Assembly: GCA_001897425.1 (NCBI GenBank) | Contig: MKSW01000002.1 | Span: 83,172 to 147,171, forward strand | Length of the DNA stretch: 64,000 bases | Source of the DNA: Actinobacteria bacterium 69-20 | GTDB lineage: Bacteria; Actinomycetota; Actinomycetes; Mycobacteriales; Nakamurellaceae | Reading direction: 5' to 3' | In this document: positions 1 through 10,508 of the stretch, piece by piece | Layout of the letters: each line of letters starts with the position of its first letter | How positions within the stretch are numbered: position 1 is the stretch's first letter | Notes under the pieces: model-generated | The model's database searches: none | What the model saw: the letters and a program-made list of their open reading frames with translations, nothing else | What the model was told of the DNA's origin: nothing | Translations under genes and position numbers: made by a program

Positions 1-195
1 CGACAGATAGTCGTACTCGGCGGCGAAGTAGTACTGGCGCCAGAACACCCGCACCGTCGCATAGGCGACCCAGATGGTGAGCAGGATCGCGGTGGCGTTC
101 GGCTGGTACCACCACCGATCGGTGCGCAGGGTGCGCTTGCCGACGGAGGCGCGTCCCGGCGCATCCACTCCGAAGGGTGCCTTTGCTTGGACCAT
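1..195 (-). CDS. Succinate dehydrogenase-type membrane anchor subunit (N-terminal part)
   Basis: Only the first 65 residues are in the window; the gene runs off the left edge. The ATG ending at 195 is directly preceded by an in-frame TAG, so the start is well bounded. A basic region with RTLRTDRWWYQP is followed by one hydrophobic segment and then YYFAAEYDYLS. This matches the start of the actinobacterial membrane protein encoded beside sdhA/sdhB (Rv0249c type), in which RWW, a membrane helix and a YLSPFYSPC-like motif follow each other. By family it would anchor a menaquinone-reactive succinate dehydrogenase or fumarate reductase in the membrane; sdhAB should lie just left of the window. It is downstream of smc on the same strand, with 296 bp between. 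The family call is from memory of this motif pattern. Confidence 0.65.
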   Translation of the reverse strand, partial: MVQAKAPFGVDAPGRASVGKRTLRTDRWWYQPNATAILLTIWVAYATVRVFWRQYYFAAEYDYLS

Positions 196-491
196 CTACT
201 TCACGCCCTCGTTGTCGGCCCACCGGCCGGGTCGGCGCCGAACCGTTCGCGGTCGGCTACTGCTGTCGGTCTGTCTGAGGTCTCGCGGCCGCACGGCGCG
301 GCACCGGGGACGGGCGGCCCATGATCCTGCGGCCCCTCGACCGTCTCATCATCGACCCTCACCCTTCCGGCGACACAGCCGGGTGGCGGGCGCTGGCCAT
401 CCTCGGTGCGCGCCCGAGAGAACTATCGACCGCGCCCGCGCGTTCGGCAACTCGACGGACCGGCGCGGCCCGCAATGTGATGTCGTATTGA

Positions 492-3400
492 TCACGTTTC
501 CGCTTGCGCGGCAGACACGGACGCCCCGGCATGCCCCGCCGGCACCGGACCTGCCGAACCGTTCGAAGAGCTGATGGGCGGCCCGCTGACCTCGCCGCCT
601 GCCCGGATGCGTTGGCTGATGACCTGGCTGATCCCGTCGCCCTGCATCGAGACGCCATAGAGCGTGTCGGCGGCCTCCATCGTGTACTTCTGGTGGGTGA
701 TGACGAGGAGCTGTGAGGAATTCCGCAGTTCGTGCAGCAGGCCGACGAGCCGGCCCAGGTTCACCTCGTCCAGCGCGGCCTCGACCTCGTCGAGCACGTA
801 GAACGGGCTGGGGCGGGCACGGAAGATGGCGACCAGCATGGCGACGGCGACCAGTGATCTCTCGCCGCCGGACAGTAGCGATAGTCGTTTGACCTTCTTC
901 CCGGGCGGGCGCGCGGTCACGTCGACCCCGGTCGCCAGCATGTCCTCCGGGTCGGTGAGGTGCAGTTCGCCCTCGCCGCCGGGGAAGAGCGCGGCGAAGA
1001 CGGTCCGGAACTCGGCCGCGACATCGTGATAGGCGTCGGTGAAAAGCTCGAGGATCTTGTTGTCGACCTCGGCGACGACGGCGAGCAGGTCCTTGCGGGT
1101 GGTGCGTAGGTCCTCGAGTTGAGTGGCCAGGAATGCGTGCCGCTCCTCCATGGCGGTGAACTCCTCCAGCGCGAGCGGGTTCACCTTGCCTAGAGCGCCC
1201 AAGTCGCGTTGCGCCCGCCCGGCGCGCCGTTCGGTGGACGCACGATCGAACGGCATCGCAACCGGTGCGCTCACCGGTTCGCCCCGGTCCCTGGCCGCCT
1301 CGTATTCGGCGATTTCGGCAGCCGACGGCGGCACCGGGACGTGCGGGCCGAACTCGGCCAACAGGTCCGGGAGGTTCATCGCGTAGTCCGTCGACGCGGT
1401 CTCTATGAGCTGGTCGAGTCGGAGCTTGCGCTGGGCCCTGAGCAGGTCGGTCGCGTGGACCGAATCGGTGAGCGATTCCCACTGTGTCTGCAATGTCGCC
1501 AGGGCCTGCCTCGCGTTCGCGGCCGCTTCGTCGGCTTCGGTCCGGCGCGTCTCCGCCGCTGCTCGCGCCGCCGCCGCGGCAGCCACGGACGCCGTCAACC
1601 GCTCGGAAACCTCGCGGGCGACGACCACGACGCGCTCCGCCAGTCGCGCGGCCGCGGCGCGGCGGATCGCCGCCTGCTCGGCGCTGCGTCGCGCTTCCCG
1701 CTCGGCCTGCGCGGCTCGACGGAGCCGGTCGGCGGTGCCGGCGGTCGCCCGGGCGCGCTCCTCGGCCGTGCGCAGCGCGAGACGTGCGTCGACCTCCGCC
1801 TGGCGGTCCTCGGCCAGCCTCGCGGCGAGTTCGTCGCGCCGGGCCGGGTCGGGATCACTCGGCACGTCTTCGGATTCCGCCGCAGCGAGTCGTGCCTCCA
1901 GATCGCTCACCTGGGCGCGGATCTCGTCCTGGGCGGCTTCCGCGGCGTGGCGCCGTTCCGTCAGCCGGTCGGTTTCCGCCTCCGCAGACTTCGCGACTCC
2001 GCCGAGCGCGGCGAGCTGCTCGGACACGGCCGCGATCCGCGCGTCGGATTCGTACAGCGCACCCAGCGACCGTTCGGCCTCGTCGGCGCGTGCCTGTGCC
2101 TCCGCCCGGGCACCCACCAGGTGCGCATCGATCTCGGCAAGACGCGCCGTGACCGTGGCGAGGTCCCCCTCCGCCTCGTCGACGGCTGCCTGGATCTCGA
2201 TGACGGACTGTCTGCCGCGGCTGCCGCCGAACGCCCAGATCGGGCTGATCACGTCGCCGTCGAGGGTCACCGCGGTCAGCTCGGGGCGCGCGCTGACCAC
2301 CGCTCGGGCGGCGGCGATGTCGTCGACGACCACCACATCCGCCAAGAGCCTGGTGAGGGCGCCACGGAGCACCTCGGGCGCCTGCACCAGATCCAATGCC
2401 CACCGTGCGCCGTGCGGCGCCCCATCTCGCACCCTGTCTCGCGCGGCGGGCTCGCCGGGCGGCGCGCCGCCCACCAGCACTCCGGCGCGGCCGGCCTCGG
2501 TCCTCTTCAGCAGATCGATCGCCGCGGCGGCGCCGGGAAGGTCCGCGGCCGCGACCGCATCGGCGACCGGGCCCAGCGCGGCAGCGATCGCCGCCTCCGC
2601 ACCGGCCGCTACGTCGAGCACGGTCGACACGGAACCCAGCAGCCCCGGTAGTTCCGCGGACAACAATGCGCCCGCCGCGTCGCGGCGATCAAGACCGAGT
2701 GACAGGGCTTCCACCCGCGCGCGCAGGCTGCTCTGCCGAGAACTCGCGTCGCGCTGCTCCTCGGTCAACTCGGCGACCCGCGCCTGCGCCGCCGCCGCGG
2801 CGGCGGCGGCCGCTTCGTGGATCTCGTCGAGTCCGACCTCGGAGGAGTCGAGGACGCCGATGGAGCCGCGCAGCTCGTCGAACTCCGCGCGAGCCCGGGC
2901 GGCACGGTCAGCCGCCTCGCTGATAGCGATGGCGAGCCGTTCCGTCTCGTCCTGACCGGCGGCGAGCCGGGACCGCGCGCTGCCGACCTTCCCCGCAAGC
3001 CTGGCCAATCCCTCACGCCGATCGGCCAGGGCGCGCGAGGTCGCGACCAGCTCCGCCTCCGCGGCTGCCAGCGCCGTTTCCCGTTCGGTGCGCCCGGCCA
3101 CGGCGGCGGCCAGCGATGCGCGGGCCGAATCCACGGCACGGTCCTTCTCGGCCTGGTCCGCGGCGGCGCGTTCGGCTTCGGCGTCGAGCTCGTCGGCATC
3201 GCGTCCCGAGTGGGTGGCGGCGATCGGCACCGCAAGATTGCGGGCACGCTCCTCGGCCAGGGAGATCGTGCCGCGGAATCGCTCGGCGAGGGCCGAGAGC
3301 GCGAAATGTGCGTTCTGCGCCGAAGTCAGCTCAGGCGCTGCTGCAGCGAGGGCCGCGGCCGCTGCCTCTCCGGCCGCGGTCGCCCGCTCGAGTTCCCGTT

Positions 3401-4175
3401 GCACCGCGGCACGATGCTGCTCGGCGGCCTGCTGTGCCGCGGCATCCGCCGCGATGTCGGTCTGCAGCGCGGCGACATCGTCTGCCAGCAGTCGCAGCTT
3501 GGCGTCACGCAGATCGGCTTGCACACCGGCCGCGCGGCGCGCAACCTCGGCCTGCCGCCCCAGCGGGCCGAGCTGGCGTCGCAGTTCGGCGGTGAGGTCC
3601 GTCAGCCGGGTCAGGTTCGCCTGCATCGCGTCGAGCTTGCGGAGGGCCTTCTCCTTGCGCTTGCGATGTTTCAGGACGCCGGCGGCCTCCTCGATGAACG
3701 CTCGCCGGTCCTCCGGCCGGGCCGAAAGCACCGAATCCAGATGCCCCTGGCTCACGATCACGTGCATCTCACGGCCGATGCCGGAGTCCGACAGCAGTTC
3801 CTGGATGTCGAGCAGCCGGCACGCCTTGCCGTTGATCTCGTACTCACCGGCCCCGTCGCGGAACATGCGCCGGGTGATGGACACTTCGTCATAATCGATC
3901 GGCAAAGCGCCGTCACGGTTGTCGATCGTCAGCGTGACCTCGGCGCGACCCAGCGGCGGCCGTCCGGCGGTGCCCGCGAAGATGACGTCGTCCATCTTTC
4001 CGCCGCGCAGCGCCTTCGCGCCCTGCTCGCCGAGCACCCATGCCATGGCGTCGACGACGTTCGACTTCCCGGATCCGTTCGGGCCCACGATGGCCGTGAT
4101 ACCAGGCTCGAAGCGCAGTGTCGTCGACGATGCGAACGACTTGAAGCCCTTGAGTGTGAGGGACTTCAGATGCAC
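492..4175 (-). CDS. smc: Chromosome segregation ATPase SMC
   Basis: A 1227-residue SMC protein, the usual length. It forms the ATP-driven condensin ring with ScpA/ScpB and acts on the nucleoid. The N-terminal head has Walker A GPNGSGKS at about residues 31-38. Two long Ala/Glu/Arg-rich coiled coils flank a hinge near residues 500-680. The C-terminal head carries the signature LSGGE near 1101 and Walker B YVLDEVEAALDE near 1127. The last ~35 residues are a Ser/Gly/Ala-rich tail. The start is GTG with GGAAGGGA about 11 bases upstream. In M. tuberculosis smc sits with the acylphosphatase/fpg/rnc genes; here it is downstream of aroE (103-bp gap) and upstream of an sdh-type gene, so the locus is rearranged. 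One TATGACG motif lies in the gene at 3887-3893. Confidence 0.97.
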   Translation of the reverse strand: MHLKSLTLKGFKSFASSTTLRFEPGITAIVGPNGSGKSNVVDAMAWVLGEQGAKALRGGKMDDVIFAGTAGRPPLGRAEVTLTIDNRDGALPIDYDEVSITRRMFRDGAGEYEINGKACRLLDIQELLSDSGIGREMHVIVSQGHLDSVLSARPEDRRAFIEEAAGVLKHRKRKEKALRKLDAMQANLTRLTDLTAELRRQLGPLGRQAEVARRAAGVQADLRDAKLRLLADDVAALQTDIAADAAAQQAAEQHRAAVQRELERATAAGEAAAAALAAAAPELTSAQNAHFALSALAERFRGTISLAEERARNLAVPIAATHSGRDADELDAEAERAAADQAEKDRAVDSARASLAAAVAGRTERETALAAAEAELVATSRALADRREGLARLAGKVGSARSRLAAGQDETERLAIAISEAADRAARARAEFDELRGSIGVLDSSEVGLDEIHEAAAAAAAAAQARVAELTEEQRDASSRQSSLRARVEALSLGLDRRDAAGALLSAELPGLLGSVSTVLDVAAGAEAAIAAALGPVADAVAAADLPGAAAAIDLLKRTEAGRAGVLVGGAPPGEPAARDRVRDGAPHGARWALDLVQAPEVLRGALTRLLADVVVVDDIAAARAVVSARPELTAVTLDGDVISPIWAFGGSRGRQSVIEIQAAVDEAEGDLATVTARLAEIDAHLVGARAEAQARADEAERSLGALYESDARIAAVSEQLAALGGVAKSAEAETDRLTERRHAAEAAQDEIRAQVSDLEARLAAAESEDVPSDPDPARRDELAARLAEDRQAEVDARLALRTAEERARATAGTADRLRRAAQAEREARRSAEQAAIRRAAAARLAERVVVVAREVSERLTASVAAAAAARAAAETRRTEADEAAANARQALATLQTQWESLTDSVHATDLLRAQRKLRLDQLIETASTDYAMNLPDLLAEFGPHVPVPPSAAEIAEYEAARDRGEPVSAPVAMPFDRASTERRAGRAQRDLGALGKVNPLALEEFTAMEERHAFLATQLEDLRTTRKDLLAVVAEVDNKILELFTDAYHDVAAEFRTVFAALFPGGEGELHLTDPEDMLATGVDVTARPPGKKVKRLSLLSGGERSLVAVAMLVAIFRARPSPFYVLDEVEAALDEVNLGRLVGLLHELRNSSQLLVITHQKYTMEAADTLYGVSMQGDGISQVISQRIRAGGEVSGPPISSSNGSAGPVPAGHAGASVSAAQAET

Positions 4176-4278
4176 GTCGCGCCGGTCCCTTCCACTCCGC
4201 TGTCACCGTCGGCGGCGCCGTGGTCTCCGGCCGCCACACTGCGTGAAGCGTACTAGCAGCCGGGGGCCGCAACGCCCG

Positions 4279-5190
4279 TCACACCGGCAGCGCGAGGTCC
4301 GTTTCGACGGCTTTCCGCAGCGCCGCGCGCATCGCATCGGCCGGTGCCCGCACGCCGGTCACCAGCTCGAACTGGCGTAGGGCCTGGTGCAGCAACATGT
4401 CCAGCCCGGTGACCGTGATCCGTCCTGCTGCGCCGGCCGCGGCAAGCGGCGTGGGCCACGGGTGATAGATGACGTCGAACAGTGCCGGCACCCGTGCGAG
4501 GGCGCCCGCGAGGTGGTCGGCGGCGCCCGCCGGGACCGTCGCCACTGCCAGCGCCGATTCCGTTGCCGCGGCGGCGATCTCGTCGACGGACAGGCCGATC
4601 GCGCGGACCGGCAGCCCGTATCGCCGCGCGAGATCAACGACGATGACGCTGCTCGCGGGCCTCCGCCCGGCAACGACGAGCGGGCCGTCCCATGCCATCT
4701 CGGCGAGCGCCGCCACGACCGCCCGCGCCGTGCCGCCACCGCCGATCAGGAGCACCGGGCCGGACGGCGTCACCCCCGCGGCGTGCAGCGCGCCGCGCAC
4801 GCCGTCCACATCGGTGTTCTCCGCCCACCAGCCGTTGCCGCTACGGATCAGCGTGTTCGCGACGCCCAGCGCGTCGACGCGAGCCGACCGGCCGGTGGCG
4901 AACTCGGCCGCGGCCTGTTTGCCGGGCATGGTCACCGCGAGCCCGGCCCATTCGGCGCCCAGTTCGGCGATGAGGCCCGGCAGCCGCGCGGCGTCACACT
5001 CGATGGCATCGAACGACCAGCTGCTCAGCCCGGCGGCGGCGAAACCGGCCCGGTACAGCACCGGGGACAGCGAATGGCCGATCGGGGAGCCCAGTACGGC
5101 AGCCCGGCCCGCGGCACGCGCGACGGCCCCTCCAGCGGTTCGGCCGGTGGTCTCGTTGGTGGTCGCGTTGGTAGCGCAGACGCCCGACAT
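4279..5190 (-). CDS. aroE: Shikimate dehydrogenase
   Basis: A 303-residue enzyme reducing 3-dehydroshikimate to shikimate with NADPH in aromatic amino acid synthesis. The substrate-binding motif GSPIGHSLSP is at residues 34-43, the catalytic lysine region VTMPGKQ at 86-92 (Lys91), and ENTDVDG near 124-130 supplies the conserved Asp. The Rossmann half begins at LIGGGGTARA. The N-terminus is about 20 residues longer than usual, but no other in-frame start is evident. The ATG follows the mltG stop codon without a gap (TAG-ATG), so translation is probably coupled and the gene belongs to the alaS-ruvX-mltG-aroE operon, as in other actinomycetes. Confidence 0.95.
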   Translation of the reverse strand: MSGVCATNATTNETTGRTAGGAVARAAGRAAVLGSPIGHSLSPVLYRAGFAAAGLSSWSFDAIECDAARLPGLIAELGAEWAGLAVTMPGKQAAAEFATGRSARVDALGVANTLIRSGNGWWAENTDVDGVRGALHAAGVTPSGPVLLIGGGGTARAVVAALAEMAWDGPLVVAGRRPASSVIVVDLARRYGLPVRAIGLSVDEIAAAATESALAVATVPAGAADHLAGALARVPALFDVIYHPWPTPLAAAGAAGRITVTGLDMLLHQALRQFELVTGVRAPADAMRAALRKAVETDLALPV

Positions 5191-6657
5191 CTACCCGAAG
5201 ACTCCGTTCTTGCGGGCCTCGGCGATACAGGCCTCGTGCTGCGCTGTCGTGGTGGAGAAGCACGAGTTGCCGTCCAGATCCACGGCGACGAAGTACAGCC
5301 AGGTTCCTGTCGCCGGGTCGTCCGCCGCGTCCAGTGCCTGCGGTCCCGGGGCCCCGATCGGCGTGGGGGTGAGCCCGGCGTGAGCGTAGGTGCTGTAGAG
5401 GTTGGCGGCATCCAGCCGTTCGGACTCGTTGGTGGAGATCTGGGCGCGGTCGAGGCCGTAGTTCACCGTCGAGTCGAACTGCAGTTTCATGCCGTCTGCC
5501 AGCCGGTTGTAGATCACCCGCGCGACCTTGCTCATGTCCGGGCCGACGCCTTCCGCCTGTACCAGCGATGCGATGGTCACCATCTCGTACGGAGTCATGT
5601 GCCGTGCCTTCGCCGCAGCCATGATGCCGGTGGTGTTCCACTGCGCCGCAGAGGCGCTGACGACGGCCGCCAATGCCTGCTGCGCCGTCGAACCGGGGGC
5701 GATGGTGTAGTCGCCGGGCAGGATCAGCCCCTCCAGGCGTCGGCGTGCGTCCGGCGCCTTGGCGACGTCGTCCACCGCCCACCCGACGACGTTCAGGTCA
5801 CTCGGGCCCGCCGTCTCCTCGACCTTCCACAGGTCGTCCACCGAGAAGCAGGACCCCTGGCCGTTGGTCGGCACGCACGCGGCGGCGATGGTGGACAGAA
5901 TGCCGGGCTTCACGGACTTCGCGCCGGTGGGCGATACGGCGGTCCTGTCGGCCAGCGTCTGGCCAGGGATCACCCGCATCTGGCCGAGCCGGTTGCCCTT
6001 GTCCGCGAGTTCACCCACCACCACCTGGGCAGCGGAATGCTGGTGCACCCGGTAGTAGCCGGGCTGCAGAACGCTGAGCCGTCCGTCATCCGACGCGACC
6101 GTCACGAAGTACTGAGCGCTGGCAACGACGCCCGCACCCGCGAGGGTCTGAGCCACGTCAGTGAGGCCCTGGCCGGGCTGAACGCGCACCACGACCGTGG
6201 TCGGACCGGTGCCCGCCCAGTCGACCGGCGCGGCCGTGCTGTGTCGCCAATAGATGACGCCGGCCACCGCCCCGCCGGCGATGAGGACCATGACGAGCAG
6301 CGCGAGGATCGTGGAACGGACCCGATGGCGGCGCCGGGGCCGCTTCCCGGGTCGACGGTCGGCACGCGTCTCGCGACGCGCCCGAGGTGCGTGCGCGGTG
6401 GCGGTGTCCGGTTGCCGGCGACCGGCGAGCACCTCCCGCAGGTGTGTGAGGTCCACTTCGTCGGCCGGTTCGCCGTGCGCACCACCGTGGTCAGCGCTCG
6501 CACCCGCGTCATCCGGACCGTGATCGAACAGTCCGAAGTGATCGATCGGCTCTCCGTCGTGATGGGCGGCCTCCGAGTGGTCGTCAGACACGTCCACGAC
6601 GTCGTTGTCCGGTCGCCGATCGGTTGCGTCGTCGTCCGGGAGTCGATGGCTACCCAC
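5191..6657 (-). CDS. mltG: Endolytic murein transglycosylase MltG
   Basis: A 488-residue membrane-bound lytic transglycosylase that cleaves nascent glycan strands at the outer face of the membrane and so ends peptidoglycan polymerisation. A charged His/Asp-rich cytoplasmic region of about 115 residues and an arginine-rich stretch lead into one transmembrane helix (STILALLVMVLIAGGAVAG). The YceG catalytic domain follows, with ASLVQAEG holding the presumed catalytic Glu and NRLADGMKLQFDSTVNYG after it. The start is GTG, overlapping the ruvX stop by 8 bases; the stop abuts aroE. The long acidic N-terminal tail is common in actinobacterial homologues, and its role is unknown to me. Confidence 0.93.
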   Translation of the reverse strand: MGSHRLPDDDATDRRPDNDVVDVSDDHSEAAHHDGEPIDHFGLFDHGPDDAGASADHGGAHGEPADEVDLTHLREVLAGRRQPDTATAHAPRARRETRADRRPGKRPRRRHRVRSTILALLVMVLIAGGAVAGVIYWRHSTAAPVDWAGTGPTTVVVRVQPGQGLTDVAQTLAGAGVVASAQYFVTVASDDGRLSVLQPGYYRVHQHSAAQVVVGELADKGNRLGQMRVIPGQTLADRTAVSPTGAKSVKPGILSTIAAACVPTNGQGSCFSVDDLWKVEETAGPSDLNVVGWAVDDVAKAPDARRRLEGLILPGDYTIAPGSTAQQALAAVVSASAAQWNTTGIMAAAKARHMTPYEMVTIASLVQAEGVGPDMSKVARVIYNRLADGMKLQFDSTVNYGLDRAQISTNESERLDAANLYSTYAHAGLTPTPIGAPGPQALDAADDPATGTWLYFVAVDLDGNSCFSTTTAQHEACIAEARKNGVFG

Positions 6658-7123
6658 GGGCCTGGCCCGTGCTGCGCAGGGCGTCCAGTCGCACCTGCAG
6701 GATCGTGACGGCGGCGAGTTGGTCGACGACAGCGCGCCGCGCCTTCGTCGACACCTTGCGATCGTCGAAGATCCGATTCGCCTGCACGCTGGTCAGGCGC
6801 TCGTCCACCAAAACCACCGGCACCGGCGCGATCCGAGCGGCGAGGGCCGTCGCGTATCGCCGCGCCGCGTGCGCGGCGACACCGTCGGCACCGCGCAGCA
6901 TCTTCGGCAGGCCCACCGCGACCTCCACCACATCCCGGTCGGCAACCATGGCCACCAGCTCATCGATATCCCGGTCGGCCGCCTCGTCGCGCGCCAATGT
7001 CACGACCGGCGTCGCCAGGATGCCCTCGGGGTCACTGACCGCGACCCCGACACGCACGGTACCGACGTCGACGCCCAACCGCACACCTCGTCGCGGCGTG
7101 TCGCTGCCGGTGGCGACCGTCAC
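6650..7123 (-). CDS. ruvX: Putative pre-16S rRNA nuclease RuvX/YqgF
   Basis: A 157-residue RNase H-fold protein. I take the GTG at 7123 as start because it overlaps the alaS stop (GTGA) and gives the normal family length; the frame stays open further upstream, but only as shadow of alaS. Family motifs are [16 protein letters not shown] with Asp19, [17 protein letters not shown] and the C-terminal [10 protein letters not shown]. The family (YqgF) processes the 5' end of 16S rRNA in E. coli; an older literature names it a Holliday junction resolvase. It sits between alaS and mltG in the usual actinobacterial operon and overlaps both. Confidence 0.93.
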   Translation of the reverse strand: MTVATGSDTPRRGVRLGVDVGTVRVGVAVSDPEGILATPVVTLARDEAADRDIDELVAMVADRDVVEVAVGLPKMLRGADGVAAHAARRYATALAARIAPVPVVLVDERLTSVQANRIFDDRKVSTKARRAVVDQLAAVTILQVRLDALRSTGQARG

Positions 7124-9795
7124 CGAGGACTGGCCCCCGCCACCACGGCCGTCAGCGCGGCGACGGCCGCCGGGACTCCCGACGCCGCGGCACCGCCGCC
7201 CTGCGCCAGATCCGACCGGCCACCACCGCGTCCATCGACCGCGGAGGCGAAGGACTTCACCAGGTCTCCCGCGTCCAAGCCGGCTGCGACGGCCGCCGGT
7301 GTGCAGGCGACGGCGAACGACACGGCCGGCCCGGCCCCCGTCGCGAACAGGGCGACGACGGCAGGGCGAGCGCCGAACCGGCCGCGCACGTCGGTCGCGA
7401 GAGCGCGGAGATCCGCACCGGACAGGCCGCCGTCGAGTGTCTCGGCGACCAACGCCACGCCGTTCACGGTCTGCGCGCCCTCGACGAGGGTGGCGGCGGT
7501 CGCGAGCACGGATGCGGCATGCAGCCGTTCGAGCTCCTTCTCGGCGGCGCGTAGCCGCTCGACGATGTCCGCCACTCGGTGTGGCAGTTCCGCCGGCGGG
7601 ACCTTGAGCTGGTCGGCGATCTGCGCCAGCAGGGCGCGCTCGGTCGCCAACTGCCGCATCGCGTCCATGCCGACATAGGCCTCGATGCGTCGCAGCCCGG
7701 ATCCGACGGAGCTCTCCCCGATCACCGACAGCGGGCCGATCTGGCTGGAGTGCTCGACGTGGGTTCCGCCGCACAGCTCGATGGACCACGGCCCACCGAT
7801 CTCGACGATGCGCACGGTCTCGTCATACGTCTCACCGAACAGCGCGATCGCACCCTGCGCCTTGGCCTCCGGGAGCGAGGTGTAGCGGACCGCGACCGGC
7901 AGATCCTTGCGCACGGCCAGGTTCGCGACCTCCTCGATCTCGCTGCGCGTCGCATCCGACAAGGCCGAGTTCCAGGCGAAGTCCAGCCGCAGGTAGCCGG
8001 GCTTGTTGTAGGAGCCCGACTGCAGCGCCCGCGGCCCGAGAACCTGCCGCAGCGCAGCGTGGATGACGTGCGTCCCGGAATGGGCCTGCCGCGCCCCGAC
8101 CCGCCACTCCGGGTCTACCTTGGCGAGGACGGCGGCGCCCTCGCGCAACTCCCCCGCCGTCACACGCACCTGGTGCACCCACAGTTTGCGGTTGACCTTC
8201 TGCACATCGATGACCTCGGCCGAGCTGCCGTCCGACAGGATGATCCCGGCGTCGGACTCCTGGCCGCCTGACTCGGCGTAGAGCGGCGTCCGATCGAGGA
8301 CGACCTCCACGATCTCGCCCTCGCCGGCCGCGGCGACCCGCGCACCGTCGCGGATCAGCCCGCGGATGGTCCCCTCGGACTGAAGTTCCGTGTATCCGGT
8401 GAACTCCGTCGGGCCGGACGTGTCCAGCAACTCCCGGTACACCGTCAGATCGCCGAAACCGCCCTTCCGGGCCCGGGCATCGGCGCGCGCCCGCGCCTTC
8501 TGCTCGTCCATCAGCGCGCGGAAACCCTCGGTGTCCACGGTGAGCCCTGCCTCGGCGGCCATCTCCAGGGTGAGATCGATCGGGAACCCATGCGTGTCGT
8601 GCAACGCGAACGCCGTGTCGCCCGGCACCACCGATGCGCCAACAGCTTTCGTCTCGGCGGCGGCCTGGTCGAACAGCCTCGACCCGGACGACAACGTCTT
8701 CAAGAAGGCCGTCTCCTCCGCCGCGGCAACGCTCTCGATGCGCGCGAAGTCGGTCGCGAGCTCCGGGTACGACTCGCTCATCAGGTCGCGGACCACAGCG
8801 GCCAGCGTCGGCATCACCGGCTTCTCCACGCCCAACAGCCGCGCCGACCGGATCGCGCGGCGCAGCAGCCGGCGCAGCACGTAGCCCCGTCCGTCGTTGG
8901 ACGGCGTCACCCCGTCGCCGATCAGCATGATCCCGGACCGCAGGTGGTCGGCGATCACCCGGAACCGCACGTCGTCCGCATGCTCGCGGCCATAGGTCCG
9001 CCCGGACAGCTCCTCCGCCGTGGTGATGATCGGGCGCAGCAGGTCCGTCTCGTAGACGTTGTCCACGCCCTGCAGCAGGAACGCGACGCGCTCCACGCCG
9101 AGCCCGGTGTCGATATTCTTCTTCGGCAGCGAACCGACCGGCGGGAACCCGTCCTTCGGGCTCTGTTCACCCCGCACGTCCTGCATGAAGACGAGGTTCC
9201 AGATCTCCAGGTAGCGGTCCTCGTCGGCGACCGGTCCGCCCTCGATCCCGTACTGCGGCCCGCGGTCGTAGTAGATCTCCGAACAGGGCCCGCCCGGACC
9301 GGGAACACCCATGTCCCAATAGTTGTCGTGGCCGTCGCGGCGCTGGATCCGCTCGGCCGGCAGCCCCGCGACCGACCGCCACAGCTCGAACGCCTCGTCG
9401 TCGTTCTCGTATACGGTCGCCCAGATGCGCTCCGGATCGAACCCGTAGCCGCCATCATCGACGCTGGAGGTCACCAGCTCCCAGGCGTGCCGGATCGCGC
9501 CCTCTTTGAAGTAGTCACCGAACGAGAAGTTCCCGGCCATCTGGAAGAACGTGTTGTGCCGGGTGGTGATGCCCACATTGTCGATATCCAGCGTCCGCAC
9601 GCACTTCTGCACGCTGGTGGCGCGCGAGAACGGCGGCGTCGCCTGGCCGAGGAAGTACGGCTTGAACGGCGCCATCCCCGCGATCGTGAACAGGACCGTC
9701 GGGTCCTGGCTGATGAGCGACGCCGACGGAACCACCGTGTGCCCGGCCTTCTCGAAATGGTCCAGGAACCGGCGGCGTATCTCGTGGGTCTCCAT
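7120..9795 (-). CDS. alaS: Alanyl-tRNA synthetase
   Basis: An 891-residue class II synthetase charging tRNA-Ala. The ATG at 9795 ([10 protein letters not shown]) is chosen over a GTG 21 bases upstream because AAGGA lies five bases before it and family members start at this motif. Domains in order: catalytic core with motif [19 protein letters not shown], tRNA-recognition region, the editing domain with [11 protein letters not shown] and CGGTHV zinc/editing motifs, and a C-terminal DHHA1 domain that keeps the Gly-rich [12 protein letters not shown] stretch. It probably leads the operon running on to ruvX, mltG and aroE. A TATGACG motif is at 7821-7827, reading Tyr-Asp in frame. Confidence 0.97.
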   Translation of the reverse strand: METHEIRRRFLDHFEKAGHTVVPSASLISQDPTVLFTIAGMAPFKPYFLGQATPPFSRATSVQKCVRTLDIDNVGITTRHNTFFQMAGNFSFGDYFKEGAIRHAWELVTSSVDDGGYGFDPERIWATVYENDDEAFELWRSVAGLPAERIQRRDGHDNYWDMGVPGPGGPCSEIYYDRGPQYGIEGGPVADEDRYLEIWNLVFMQDVRGEQSPKDGFPPVGSLPKKNIDTGLGVERVAFLLQGVDNVYETDLLRPIITTAEELSGRTYGREHADDVRFRVIADHLRSGIMLIGDGVTPSNDGRGYVLRRLLRRAIRSARLLGVEKPVMPTLAAVVRDLMSESYPELATDFARIESVAAAEETAFLKTLSSGSRLFDQAAAETKAVGASVVPGDTAFALHDTHGFPIDLTLEMAAEAGLTVDTEGFRALMDEQKARARADARARKGGFGDLTVYRELLDTSGPTEFTGYTELQSEGTIRGLIRDGARVAAAGEGEIVEVVLDRTPLYAESGGQESDAGIILSDGSSAEVIDVQKVNRKLWVHQVRVTAGELREGAAVLAKVDPEWRVGARQAHSGTHVIHAALRQVLGPRALQSGSYNKPGYLRLDFAWNSALSDATRSEIEEVANLAVRKDLPVAVRYTSLPEAKAQGAIALFGETYDETVRIVEIGGPWSIELCGGTHVEHSSQIGPLSVIGESSVGSGLRRIEAYVGMDAMRQLATERALLAQIADQLKVPPAELPHRVADIVERLRAAEKELERLHAASVLATAATLVEGAQTVNGVALVAETLDGGLSGADLRALATDVRGRFGARPAVVALFATGAGPAVSFAVACTPAAVAAGLDAGDLVKSFASAVDGRGGGRSDLAQGGGAAASGVPAAVAALTAVVAGASPR

Positions 9796-9921
9796 ACATG
9801 TCCTTATTTCCGTCACATTTTCGGGGACGTGACAATTCTCAAGACGGGCCGTACCAGTGTGCCGCGCCCGCGGCCGGGTCCTCGAATCGGGTGTGCGGGC
9901 GGTGTCGTGACGGCGGTACCG

Positions 9922-10278
9922 CTACGCCGATTCCTCGCCGAGCGACGTACGACCGCCTATGACGCTGTTCGCTGCTGATCGCAGTTCGTCGAGTTCGCGA
10001 ATCTGTTCCGGCGGCACCATCACGACGGACCCGTTCGCGCCGTTGATCATCGGACGGTAGGCGGCCCGCCGGTTCACGGCGCCCATCCGCACGTCGGACG
10101 CGAAGGAACCCACCGCGTTGCCGATTTCCGCGATGGCGTCGGCGATGTCGGCCGCGATGGCCGACGGGGTGAGCTTCGCTGCCAACGCTGCGCGTGCTGC
10201 CTCCTTCGCGCGCCGCGTCCGGCGGGTCGCGGCGACGCCGAGCGCCAGACCTGCGGTGAAGTAATGCCAACGCTTCAC
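9922..10278 (-). CDS. Small alaS-linked membrane-associated protein (DUF6167-like)
   Basis: A 118-residue protein starting at GTG with AAAAGGAG eight bases upstream. A short hydrophobic segment (YFTAGLALGVAA) at residues 6-17 is followed by a basic RRTRRAKEAAR stretch and a soluble part without recognisable catalytic motifs. Position just upstream of alaS, and the topology, match the small actinobacterial protein annotated as DUF6167; that link is by context and shape rather than a motif. Its last residues include a rare ATA isoleucine codon created by a TATGACG motif (9958-9964). The function is unknown. Confidence 0.7.
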   Translation of the reverse strand: MKRWHYFTAGLALGVAATRRTRRAKEAARAALAAKLTPSAIAADIADAIAEIGNAVGSFASDVRMGAVNRRAAYRPMINGANGSVVMVPPEQIRELDELRSAANSVIGGRTSLGEESA

Positions 10279-10508
10279 AGGTCAGCTCCTTTTCGGCCGG
10301 AGATCCGACGACGACAATCCACAGCGATCCGTGCCCATCGAGCAGTGCCCATCAAATACAGAGCCGATCAAACACGGCACTGTGAACGCCGCATAGGGAC
10401 ACGGCACTGGAACAGCTACGGCTCCCCAGGGTACCCGGATCGCGGGCCCGGGGCATCTGCCCGGTAGCGTCAAAACCCACGACGGGGCATGCGCGAGGAG
10501 GCACGGCT

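Noticed and set aside
4387..6708. A 773-codon open frame on the plus strand across aroE and mltG
   Set aside because: It is antisense to two well-supported genes of an operon and has a shadow-type composition (Arg/Gly/His/Val-rich).
9796..9816. A GTG start for alaS seven codons upstream
   Set aside because: The ATG at 9795 has the ribosome site AAGGA at the right distance and matches the family start [14 protein letters not shown].
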